The position numbers and the translations under genes are program-made. This document shows positions 1-6,094 of a stretch of 7,831 nt of DNA, piece after piece. Source of the stretch: Thermoprotei archaeon (GTDB lineage Archaea > Thermoproteota > Thermoprotei > QMSL01 > B3-G16); assembly GCA_021158375.1 (NCBI GenBank), contig JAGGUS010000202.1, forward strand, positions 1 through 7,831, written 5' to 3'. Within the stretch, counting starts at the first letter, position 1. Each line of letters begins with the position of its first letter. Under the pieces are notes generated by a model. That model was given only the letters and a program-made list of their open reading frames with translations. It had not been told where the DNA came from and ran no database searches.

Positions 1-1001
1 ATATATTCATTCTCCTAAGGCATTTCTATGCTCATAGGGATCTAGACATATATCTTAAGCGACATAAAGACGGAGAGGACGTTGCTATAGTGACAGGGAG
101 AGGACCATCGAATTACATGCATATAGGGCATTTAGCCCTCTTCAAGTTCGTTAAATGGCTTCAGGATGAACTTAACGCATACGTATACATCCCGCTTTCT
201 GACGATGAGAAATACGTATTCGGTAAGGTATCGACTTTAAACGATGCATATGCATTCGCAATAGATAATGCACTGGATATAATAGCGCTAGGTTTTTCAG
301 AGAAGAGAACGAAGCTGTTTATATCGACAAAAACAAGTGAAATATATGAGCTTTCTGTAAGGATTTCAAGATATCTAACATACAATACAGTAAGGGCCAC
401 GTTCGGACTAGAGGATATAACTAATGTTGGTATATTATTCTACGCGGCAGTTCAAGCAGCTCACATACTATTGCCTACAGTACTAGAAGGATTACCAGTA
501 CTGGTTCCTATAGGAATAGATCAAGATCCGTATATGAGGCTCACTAGGGATGTAGCAGAAGAACTTAAAGTAATTAAGCCAGCCGCGATATATTCTAGGT
601 ACGTAAGAGGGCTTACAGGAGAACCTATGTCTGCTTCGAAGCCTGAAACTTCAGTATTTACAGTGGACAGCCCTATGGAAATAAAGAAAAAAGTATGGAA
701 TGCACTAACTGGAGGACAACCTACGGTTAAAGAACAAAGGAAGCTGGGCGGTAATCCAGATAAATGCGTAGTCTATGAGTGGCTTAAGCTCTTTGTATAC
801 AATGACCTAAAAAAGATAGAGGAGCATTATAGATCATGTAAAGCTGGCGAACTCATCTGTGGAGAATGCAAGAGAATGCTCATAGACGCTCTTACAAAGA
901 TGTTAGATGAGCATAGAAGGAGGAAGAGGGAAGCTATTAAAAGAATCGATAAGTACTTCATACATGAGGTGAGTATACCAGATGGGCTACATATCCCCTA
1001 A
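1..1001 (+). CDS. trpS: Tryptophanyl-tRNA synthetase, C-terminal part (5' end outside window)
   Basis: Class I aminoacyl-tRNA synthetase that charges tRNA-Trp with tryptophan using ATP in the cytoplasm. The frame is open from base 3 with no stop, and the residues before the GTG at 90 (FYAHRDLDIYL...) match the conserved archaeal TrpRS segment. The gene therefore begins left of the window and GTG 90 is an internal valine. 332 residues are visible; archaeal TrpRS is usually about 370-390. Visible motifs are TGRGPS followed by the HIGH signature MHIGHL (bases about 201-221 nt region excluded; motif codons at 117-134), GIDQDPYMRLTRD for substrate binding, and the KMSKS-equivalent PMSASKPE at 624-647. 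A CysX2Cys pair (CGECK) occurs near the C-terminus. The first Lys of KMSAS is Pro here. The 3' end overlaps the next gene by 20 bases, suggesting cotranscription. The identification is secure; only the N-terminus is unseen. Confidence 0.96.
   Translation, partial: IFILLRHFYAHRDLDIYLKRHKDGEDVAIVTGRGPSNYMHIGHLALFKFVKWLQDELNAYVYIPLSDDEKYVFGKVSTLNDAYAFAIDNALDIIALGFSEKRTKLFISTKTSEIYELSVRISRYLTYNTVRATFGLEDITNVGILFYAAVQAAHILLPTVLEGLPVLVPIGIDQDPYMRLTRDVAEELKVIKPAAIYSRYVRGLTGEPMSASKPETSVFTVDSPMEIKKKVWNALTGGQPTVKEQRKLGGNPDKCVVYEWLKLFVYNDLKKIEEHYRSCKAGELICGECKRMLIDALTKMLDEHRRRKREAIKRIDKYFIHEVSIPDGLHIP
966..972 (+). promoter_or_regulatory. Shine-Dalgarno site for the acyltransferase gene
   Basis: GAGGTGA matches the archaeal 16S 3' end perfectly. 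It lies 9 bases before the ATG at 982 and inside the end of trpS. This fixes the start of the downstream gene and supports translational coupling to trpS. Confidence 0.7.
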
Positions 1002-1692
1002 AGCTAGGATAAGAACGCAGAACATAGTAGAAGGAGCTATAGTATTAGGACCAAGCGAAATAGGGGAGAGAACATACATAGATGCTAATTGCGTAATAGG
1101 CTATCCTATTAGGAGAAAGGTCATAGAGATCTTGGAAAAGGAGGCTATAAGATGGATTAGGGATTTCGACTCCATTAGTAAAGGGTCAATTATAGGCAGT
1201 AACTGCATAATAAGACGAGGAACAATAGTATACGAAGGAGTAAAGATAGGAAATAGAGTTGAGACAGGACATAATGTCTTAATTAGAGAGGAGACCACAA
1301 TAGGAGATGATACCAAGATAGGAACAGCAACTGTAATAGATGGTCATGTTAGAATAGGGAGTAAAGTAAGCATACAGACAGGAGTTTACATACCACCATT
1401 TACGGAGATAGAGGATAACGTATTCCTAGGGCCTTACGTTAAGATAACTAATGATAAATACCCTCCGAGCAAAAGGCTTAAAGGCGTGACGATACATAAA
1501 GGAGCGGTAATAGGCTGTGGGGCCATACTTATAGCGGGAGTTGAAATAGGGGAGGGAGCAGTAGTAGCAGCAGGAGCTGTCGTTACTAAAGACGTACCAG
1601 CAAGAAGCGTAGTCTTAGGGATACCGGCAAGAGTTATAGGTACTAGGGAAGAATATGAGGCTAAGAAAAAGCAGTGGGAAGAACTTAGTTAG
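982..1692 (+). CDS. Hexapeptide-repeat (left-handed beta-helix) acyltransferase
   Basis: 236-residue cytoplasmic acyl- or acetyltransferase of the transferase-hexapeptide (LbH) superfamily, expected to act as a trimer using acetyl-CoA. Repeats of the [LIV]GxxxxI type run through residues about 8-40 and 68-155 and resume at about 168-205. The protein ends with the usual AGAVVTKDVPARSVVLGIPARVIG segment (about 197-220) and a short charged helix. His97 in TGHNVLIREE is a good catalytic-base candidate, and TNDKYPPSKR (156-165) resembles the loop of sugar N-acetyltransferases of the WbpD/NeuD kind. A non-repeat insertion at about 41-66 interrupts the helix. The likely substrate is an amino sugar or nucleotide sugar for glycan synthesis, but this is inference; a serine or tetrahydrodipicolinate acyltransferase is not excluded. 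The start is supported by the perfect Shine-Dalgarno site. The 20-base overlap with trpS suggests an operon without a shared pathway. Confidence 0.88.
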   Translation: MGYISPKARIRTQNIVEGAIVLGPSEIGERTYIDANCVIGYPIRRKVIEILEKEAIRWIRDFDSISKGSIIGSNCIIRRGTIVYEGVKIGNRVETGHNVLIREETTIGDDTKIGTATVIDGHVRIGSKVSIQTGVYIPPFTEIEDNVFLGPYVKITNDKYPPSKRLKGVTIHKGAVIGCGAILIAGVEIGEGAVVAAGAVVTKDVPARSVVLGIPARVIGTREEYEAKKKQWEELS

Positions 1693-1721
1693 ATTAGGAA
1701 TAAAATGATAGGTAGTTGTAA

Positions 1722-1738
1722 GCAAAGCGATATAAAGT
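1722..1738 (+). promoter_or_regulatory. Putative BRE/TATA promoter for the YtcJ-like gene
   Basis: GCAAAG (1722-1727) resembles a TFB-recognition element and is followed by CGATATAAAGT with the TATA core at 1731-1736. A start about 25 bases downstream falls at roughly 1757-1761, directly at the ATG (1762). This predicts a leaderless or very short-leader mRNA. It sits in the 69-base gap after the acyltransferase gene. Confidence 0.5.
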
Positions 1739-1751
1739 TAAAGACCTAATT

Positions 1752-1757
1752 GTGATC
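1752..1757 (+). promoter_or_regulatory. Extended Shine-Dalgarno-like GTGATC before the YtcJ-like gene
   Basis: GTGATC is complementary to the 3'-terminal GATCAC of archaeal 16S rRNA (the distal part of GGAGGTGATC). It ends 4 bases before the ATG at 1762. It supports that start only if the transcript includes it; the TATA box would place transcription initiation at or just after it. Confidence 0.4.
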
Positions 1758-1761
1758 CGAT

Positions 1762-3312
1762 ATGTCGTTAGTATTGATAAATGGCGTTATATATAGCGAA
1801 AGAGGAAGAGAAGAAGCAGTAGTTATAAGAAGCGGAAAGATCGAGTATGTAGGCACTAATGAAGACGCCATAGAGGTTGGAGGATCTAGGGCACGAATTA
1901 TAGATCTAAGGGGGAGCGTTGTCCTACCAGGCATAGTTGATGCACATGTTCATTTAGATGAAATAGGCCTCTCATCACGAATGGTAGATCTAAGAGGTGT
2001 GCGTTCGATAGGCGAGTTAAAGGAAAAAGTGAGACAAGCAAGAGATAAAGGAAAGATTATAAAGGGCTGGATTATAGGCAGAGGGTGGGATCACGAACTA
2101 TTCAAGGAGAGAAGAATGCCTACTAGGTATGATATTGATCAAGTTTGTCCGGATATTCCTACACTATTGATTAGGGTATGTGGACATGTTGCAGTCGCTA
2201 ATACAAAGGCATTAAAGATATCAGGTATAATGAATAAGGTAGCTACTAAGAACGTAGAAGTTGATGAAAAGGGCATACCTACAGGAGTCATTTTTGAAGA
2301 CGAGATAGGCTCTATAATGAATAACATTCCAAAAATGAGCGTTGCAGAGAGAGCGGAAATAATCGAAGAGGCATTGAATATGTTAGCTAGCCATGGAGTA
2401 ACCGCAGTAGGCTTTATGTCCTGCACTCCTGAAAGCTTTGAAGCGCTCCAAATTCTTAAGAAGAGTGGAAGGCTTCCTATCAGAGTAATGGTGTATTTCA
2501 CATACAATATGATCAAGTACTTAAAAGCGCTACGTCTTCGAGGAGGCTATGGTAATGACATGCTAAGGATTATGGGAATAAAAATATTCATGGATGGATC
2601 GCTAGGAGGGAGAACTGCGTTTCTAAGAGAGCCCTATAGCGATAGTAATAATAAAGGCATTCTTAGAATGAATAAAAAAGAGGTACGTAATATCTTAGAG
2701 GAGGCACACTCACTGGAACTGCAAGTTGCAATACATGCAATAGGCGATGGAGCGATAGAGGAGGCTTTAAATGCAATAGAGGATTCGGGAATAGATGGTT
2801 CTAGCTGTAGAATAGAGCATGCATCAGTAGTTAATGAAGAAATTATAAAGAGAATGAAGAAACTAAGCATAACAGCAGTAGTACAGCCACATTTCATAAT
2901 CAGCGACTGGTGGATAGTGCAGAGATTGGGAACTGATAGGGCTAGGTGGGCATATGCGTTTAAGAGCATGATTGATGCAGGAGTAAAAATTGCATTCTCT
3001 ACAGATGCGCCAGTAGAACCAGTAAATCCATGGCTTACAATATATGCAGCCGTTACTAGAGGGAGATACGAAAACCTAGAGCTCTACAAGTATACAGCTA
3101 ATGAATGCCTTACGTTTGAGGAGGCTTTAGAATGTTATACTAACGGTTCTAGAAGAGCACTTTCAATGAAGGAGGTAGTATTAAGGGAAGGAATGATAGC
3201 GGATCTAACTATAGTTGATAGAGATCCGTATGCGGTTTCAATTCAAGACTTGAAGAGAGTTAAAAACGTAGCTACGATAGTTAACGGCAGAATAGTAAAC
3301 CTCTCCTTATGA
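1762..3312 (+). CDS. YtcJ-like metal-dependent amidohydrolase (amidohydrolase family 3)
   Basis: 516-residue, full-length member of the YtcJ/amidohydrolase-3 group: a cytoplasmic (beta/alpha)8-barrel hydrolase flanked by a small beta-sandwich made from both termini. Residues 1-57 form the N-terminal sandwich half. The metal motif follows as DAHVHL (His62, His64). Next come IKIFMDGSLGGRT with Lys274 as candidate bridging lysine, IHAIGDG (His325), IEHAS (His353), and STDAPVEPVNPW with Asp415 as the last metal ligand. The C-terminal REGMIADLTIVDRDP segment returns to the sandwich. All expected ligands are present, so it should be active. The substrate is unknown; characterised relatives hydrolyse N-substituted amides, formamides or similar C-N bonds. 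No signal peptide is seen. It appears to be a single-gene unit with its own promoter, followed by an 80-base gap before the next operon. Confidence 0.92.
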   Translation: MSLVLINGVIYSERGREEAVVIRSGKIEYVGTNEDAIEVGGSRARIIDLRGSVVLPGIVDAHVHLDEIGLSSRMVDLRGVRSIGELKEKVRQARDKGKIIKGWIIGRGWDHELFKERRMPTRYDIDQVCPDIPTLLIRVCGHVAVANTKALKISGIMNKVATKNVEVDEKGIPTGVIFEDEIGSIMNNIPKMSVAERAEIIEEALNMLASHGVTAVGFMSCTPESFEALQILKKSGRLPIRVMVYFTYNMIKYLKALRLRGGYGNDMLRIMGIKIFMDGSLGGRTAFLREPYSDSNNKGILRMNKKEVRNILEEAHSLELQVAIHAIGDGAIEEALNAIEDSGIDGSSCRIEHASVVNEEIIKRMKKLSITAVVQPHFIISDWWIVQRLGTDRARWAYAFKSMIDAGVKIAFSTDAPVEPVNPWLTIYAAVTRGRYENLELYKYTANECLTFEEALECYTNGSRRALSMKEVVLREGMIADLTIVDRDPYAVSIQDLKRVKNVATIVNGRIVNLSL

Positions 3313-3349
3313 CACTAATAAGGATCGCTATGAAAGCAGTAAGTGAAGT

Positions 3350-3360
3350 AGAAATTTAAT
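3350..3360 (+). promoter_or_regulatory. Putative TATA promoter for the four-gene operon
   Basis: An A/T-rich element AGAAATTTAAT in the 80-base gap between the YtcJ-like gene and the next start. A transcription start about 25 bases downstream would be near 3381-3384, giving a leader of roughly 10 bases before the ATG at 3393. The match to the TATA consensus is moderate and rests on position as much as sequence. Confidence 0.35.
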
Positions 3361-3383
3361 GAAGTTTCCTCATCAAGTCTATA

Positions 3384-3388
3384 GTGAT
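3384..3388 (+). promoter_or_regulatory. Shine-Dalgarno-like GTGAT deciding the start at 3393
   Basis: GTGAT matches the GGTGATC part of the archaeal Shine-Dalgarno complement and lies 4 bases before the ATG at 3393. The same arrangement (GTGATC, 4 bases, ATG) precedes the YtcJ-like gene. The in-frame GTG at 3384 is therefore more likely part of the ribosome-binding site than the start codon. Confidence 0.5.
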
Positions 3389-3392
3389 AAGA

Positions 3393-3914
3393 ATGTCAGA
3401 GGAAGTAGTGCCAATTCACGCACAGGAATACTTTAACGTAGCTAGTGATGGAGAGATTACACAGGTAGTAATCTTTTACTATTATGATCCTAAGGGATAT
3501 TATGAAGAATTAGCGGATAGAGGTGAAATAGGGAAGGAACTAGATAAAATGTTAATCAATATGCAGAGCTTCCTTGATGAGGAAAAAGTATATCTAAACG
3601 AGCAAAGGGTAAGACCTAAAGTAATAGGTGCCGATCTGTCGTTCGTATCATCCGAAATAGTATCAGCGACATTCATGATAAAGTTCAAGGGAACTTTACG
3701 TAAGGGAATAAATGTATATGAAGATCACTACGAACCAGAGATAGCAGAATATGATTACGAAATTTACTGGATATTCCCGCCGGGTTGGAAAGTTATAGAT
3801 GTAGATATGGCGGGAGATCACGAGATAATAGGGGATGGCAACATACTGGTCGCCTGGGCTGAAGAAGGGATAAACATAGGAGATCACGAGCAGATACTAT
3901 TCTACGTCCCTTAA
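3393..3914 (+). CDS. Conserved-looking acidic protein of unknown function
   Basis: 173 residues from the ATG at 3393. I cannot assign it to a characterised family. It is acidic, rich in Tyr and Glu, has no signal peptide or membrane segment, and appears to alternate beta-strands and helices (for example TQVVIFYYYDP, then a helix GKELDKMLINMQSFLDEEK, then strands VSATFMIKFKG and YDYEIYWIFPPGWKVIDVD). That suggests a small soluble alpha/beta domain. The C-terminus carries two GDHE motifs 22 residues apart, encoded by an identical 12-base word. The downstream flavoprotein begins 11 bases after its stop, so they are almost certainly cotranscribed, along with deoxyhypusine synthase. The tight operon placement and coherent composition argue that it is a real gene. 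The start is chosen from the GTGAT site; GTG at 3384 would add three residues. Confidence 0.82.
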   Translation: MSEEVVPIHAQEYFNVASDGEITQVVIFYYYDPKGYYEELADRGEIGKELDKMLINMQSFLDEEKVYLNEQRVRPKVIGADLSFVSSEIVSATFMIKFKGTLRKGINVYEDHYEPEIAEYDYEIYWIFPPGWKVIDVDMAGDHEIIGDGNILVAWAEEGINIGDHEQILFYVP

Positions 3915-3915
3915 A

Positions 3916-3920
3916 GGGAG
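3916..3920 (+). promoter_or_regulatory. Ribosome-binding site of the flavoprotein gene
   Basis: GGGAG lies 5 bases before the ATG at 3926, in the 11-base gap after the preceding stop. It supports that start and separate initiation within the operon. Confidence 0.5.
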
Positions 3921-3925
3921 CTAGC

Positions 3926-5122
3926 ATGTATAGAGAAGTTGTCGTAATCGGAGGAGGACCTTCAGGATTAATAACCGCTAGAGAGCTAGCACTAAGAGAT
4001 ATCGATGTAGTAGTATTTGAAGAACATGACGAAATTGGCGTTCCTCCACATTGTGCAGGATTAGTTAGTACGAATTGTTTAAAGGAACTTAAAGTACCTG
4101 AGACAAGTAGCATAGTACTGAACAAGGTATACGGAATCAAATTAGTCCTACCAAGCGGAGATGCGATCATGTTTAAGACCAAAAGACCACTAGGTATAGT
4201 TTTAGATAGGATTAAATTCGATCAAGAAATAGCTAAGCAAGCGCTACAGGCAGGCTCTGAGGTACTTAAAGGACACAGGGTATTGGACATATCGGTTAGG
4301 AAGAACTATGTAAAGGCCATAGTTATGGATAGGAATAATAAAGAAGAGAAAGTAGTAAAAGCGAAGTATGTCGTCTGTGCTGAGGGCCTTTTAAGGAGCA
4401 TAACTAAGAGCGTAATCAGAATAAGTAAAGAGGCACTACTAGGAGTTCAAGAGGAGTATGAAATAGAGGGAATAACTGATGAAGAGAAGAACCATGTCCG
4501 TGTATTCCTAGGAAGCAGGTTCTCTAGAGGTCTTTTCGGATGGCTAATACCAACTGGAACAGGAGTTCGTATAGGTCTAGCTACTAGAGGTGATCCGAAT
4601 AGGAGAATGAGTTCATTAAAGAGGACGGATACAATTAGGAAGTTATTGCGGAAAGGTAAGCTATTGAGAAGAATGGGAGGATTAGTTAATACTCAAGGCG
4701 TTTTAGAGAGATTCAGTGATGTAAGTGATAAGGTGTTCTTAGTAGGGGATAGCGCTGGGCAGAATAAACCATTAACTGGCGGAGGAATATATTATGGAGG
4801 CATAGGAGCAATCATATTAGCTGAGGAAATAGCTAAAGGCGATAATATAGGAATCAACTATAAGAAGAGATGGAATAAACTATTCGGAAAGGAGATTAAA
4901 TACATGCTTATAGCGAGAAGGATTTTAGATGAACTTAACGATCATGAAGTAGATGTCTTATTTAAGACATTATTCGCTAAGGAGGAGTATCTAGATGAAC
5001 TTAGTGAATATTATGACTTTCATTATAACCTAGCCAGCCGTATTCTAAGCAGGAGATTATTCAAGATGATCGAACTTATCATTAAAATTAACCCCTTAAG
5101 GTTAGTTAAACTATTAATATAA
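3926..5122 (+). CDS. Geranylgeranyl-reductase-family FAD oxidoreductase
   Basis: 398-residue flavoprotein of the geranylgeranyl reductase family, which in archaea hydrogenates the double bonds of geranylgeranyl chains in membrane ether lipids or precursors. Family members act at the membrane surface. The N-terminal Rossmann motif VVIGGGPSG (6-14) and acidic FEE (31-33) bind FAD. PPHCAGLVS (40-48) holds the cysteine usual at the active site. CAEGLLRS (151-158) corresponds to the GADG motif, with Glu for Asp. VGDSAGQNKPLTGGGI (273-288) is the second FAD signature, followed by a helical C-terminal region. The substrate motif usually written YxWxFP...GxG reads FGWLIP...GLA here (204-219), so the substrate may differ from the archaeol pathway's main one. 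Digeranylgeranylglycerophospholipid reductase, or a paralogue acting on quinones or other prenyl chains, are both possible. It sits in an operon between the unknown gene and dys. Confidence 0.88.
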   Translation: MYREVVVIGGGPSGLITARELALRDIDVVVFEEHDEIGVPPHCAGLVSTNCLKELKVPETSSIVLNKVYGIKLVLPSGDAIMFKTKRPLGIVLDRIKFDQEIAKQALQAGSEVLKGHRVLDISVRKNYVKAIVMDRNNKEEKVVKAKYVVCAEGLLRSITKSVIRISKEALLGVQEEYEIEGITDEEKNHVRVFLGSRFSRGLFGWLIPTGTGVRIGLATRGDPNRRMSSLKRTDTIRKLLRKGKLLRRMGGLVNTQGVLERFSDVSDKVFLVGDSAGQNKPLTGGGIYYGGIGAIILAEEIAKGDNIGINYKKRWNKLFGKEIKYMLIARRILDELNDHEVDVLFKTLFAKEEYLDELSEYYDFHYNLASRILSRRLFKMIELIIKINPLRLVKLLI

Positions 5123-5141
5123 GGCATGCCATGACTTATTA
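5115..5141 (+). other. Imperfect inverted repeat at the flavoprotein-dys junction
   Basis: TAAT(at)AAG at 5115-5123 is complementary to CTTATTA at 5135-5141, with a two-base bulge and an 11-base centre that contains most of the palindrome GGCATGCC (5123-5130). It spans the flavoprotein stop codon. As RNA it would be a weak A/U stem at high temperature; a protein-binding site is equally possible. Chance is not excluded. Confidence 0.25.
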
Positions 5142-5152
5142 CACTAAAAGTT

Positions 5153-5158
5153 GAGGGA
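5153..5158 (+). promoter_or_regulatory. Ribosome-binding site of dys, deciding the ATG start
   Basis: GAGGGA ends 6 bases before the ATG at 5165. The in-frame TTG at 5159 directly abuts this site and would leave no spacing, so ATG 5165 is preferred. Confidence 0.6.
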
Positions 5159-5164
5159 TTGAAC

Positions 5165-6094
5165 ATGAAGTTGCCTAAAGTTACGGATTATGAAATTACG
5201 CCAGATATGAAGGTGAGTGAACTTCTTGAACAGATGATGAATATAGGATTTCAAGCGACCGAGATTGGAAGGGCAGTAGAGATAATAGAAAGTATGAAGA
5301 GGGAAGGAGCAACTATATTCTTGAGTTTTACTGCAAATATGGTAGCATCTGGCCTTAGAAGTATATTCACATTACTAGTAAAGAGGAAGTTTGTCGATGT
5401 AATTGTGACTACAGGTGGAGCTATAGATCATGATGTGATAAAAGCGGTATCTGACTACCTTATCGGGAGGTTCGATATGGATGATGTAGACTTGCATAAG
5501 AGGGGAGTAAACAGACTAGGAAATATCTTAATCCCTAATGATAGATATGTAAAGTTTGAGAGTATAGTTCAGAAGATGTTATCTGAAATATATGAGGAGA
5601 AGCGAGTTATTACGCCATCAGAGCTTATAAGAGAGATAGGTAAGCGGATGAAAGATGAAAAATCATTCATCTATTGGGCTTATGTAAATAAAATTCCGAT
5701 ATTCTGTCCAGGGATTACGGATTCAGCACTAGGCCTTCAAATATTCTTCTTTAAGCAGACTCATAAGGACTTTGTAATAGATGTAACAGGGGATATGCAA
5801 GAGCTTGCGGACATAGTTTTCGACTCGAAAAAGACAGGAGGTATAATACTGGGAGGTGGAATAGCGAAACATTATACAATAGGTGTCAACTTATTGAGAG
5901 GAGGACTAGACTATGCAGTCTATATAACTACAGCGCAACCATGGGATGGCTCTCTATCAGGAGCAAGAACTAATGAGGCGGTATCTTGGGGAAAGATACA
6001 GGAAAAGGCTAATCATGTAACGGTATACGGAGAGGCCTCTGTGATATTCCCATTAATCATTATAAAAGTATTCGATGACCTGAAACTATGGTAA
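5165..6094 (+). CDS. dys: Deoxyhypusine synthase
   Basis: NAD-dependent cytoplasmic enzyme, usually a tetramer, that transfers the aminobutyl group of spermidine to one lysine of translation factor aIF5A, the first step of hypusine formation. 309 residues from ATG 5165, the usual archaeal length. Visible signatures: FTANMVASGLR (about 55-65) and TTGGAIDHD (82-90) for NAD and substrate binding; CPGITDSALG (181-190); GGGIAKHY with Lys235 and His236; DYAVYITTAQPWDGSLSGAR (249-268); and AVSWGKI with Trp275 and Lys277. By homology with the human enzyme (Trp327/Lys329), Lys277 is the catalytic lysine. No key residue is missing. It lies 42 bases after the flavoprotein and overlaps the membrane-protein gene by 7 bases, so it is probably a middle member of one transcript. 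Archaea generally lack a recognisable deoxyhypusine hydroxylase, and none is evident here. Confidence 0.97.
   Translation: MKLPKVTDYEITPDMKVSELLEQMMNIGFQATEIGRAVEIIESMKREGATIFLSFTANMVASGLRSIFTLLVKRKFVDVIVTTGGAIDHDVIKAVSDYLIGRFDMDDVDLHKRGVNRLGNILIPNDRYVKFESIVQKMLSEIYEEKRVITPSELIREIGKRMKDEKSFIYWAYVNKIPIFCPGITDSALGLQIFFFKQTHKDFVIDVTGDMQELADIVFDSKKTGGIILGGGIAKHYTIGVNLLRGGLDYAVYITTAQPWDGSLSGARTNEAVSWGKIQEKANHVTVYGEASVIFPLIIIKVFDDLKLW

Noticed and set aside
90..92. GTG as start of TrpRS
   Set aside because: The frame stays open to base 3, and the upstream residues match the conserved TrpRS N-terminal region, so this is an internal valine.
2139..2516. 125-codon open frame on the minus strand inside the YtcJ-like gene
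   Set aside because: It is antisense to well-conserved coding sequence and has no recognisable domain or start signal. The other long antisense frames across the window were dismissed for the same reason.
5123..5130. GGCATGCC palindrome as an independent operator
   Set aside because: An eight-base palindrome alone is weak evidence; it is noted only as part of the larger inverted repeat.
5131..5154. Seven-codon reading frame (MTYYTKS) just before dys as a leader peptide
   Set aside because: No ribosome-binding site and no regulatory amino-acid run; such short frames arise by chance.
5159..5161. TTG as start of deoxyhypusine synthase
   Set aside because: It abuts the GAGGGA ribosome-binding site with no spacing; the ATG at 5165 has a normal 6-base gap.
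5233..5242. C-box-like ATGATGA as part of a C/D box guide RNA
   Set aside because: It lies inside dys coding sequence, and no matching D, C' and D' boxes were found at suitable distances.
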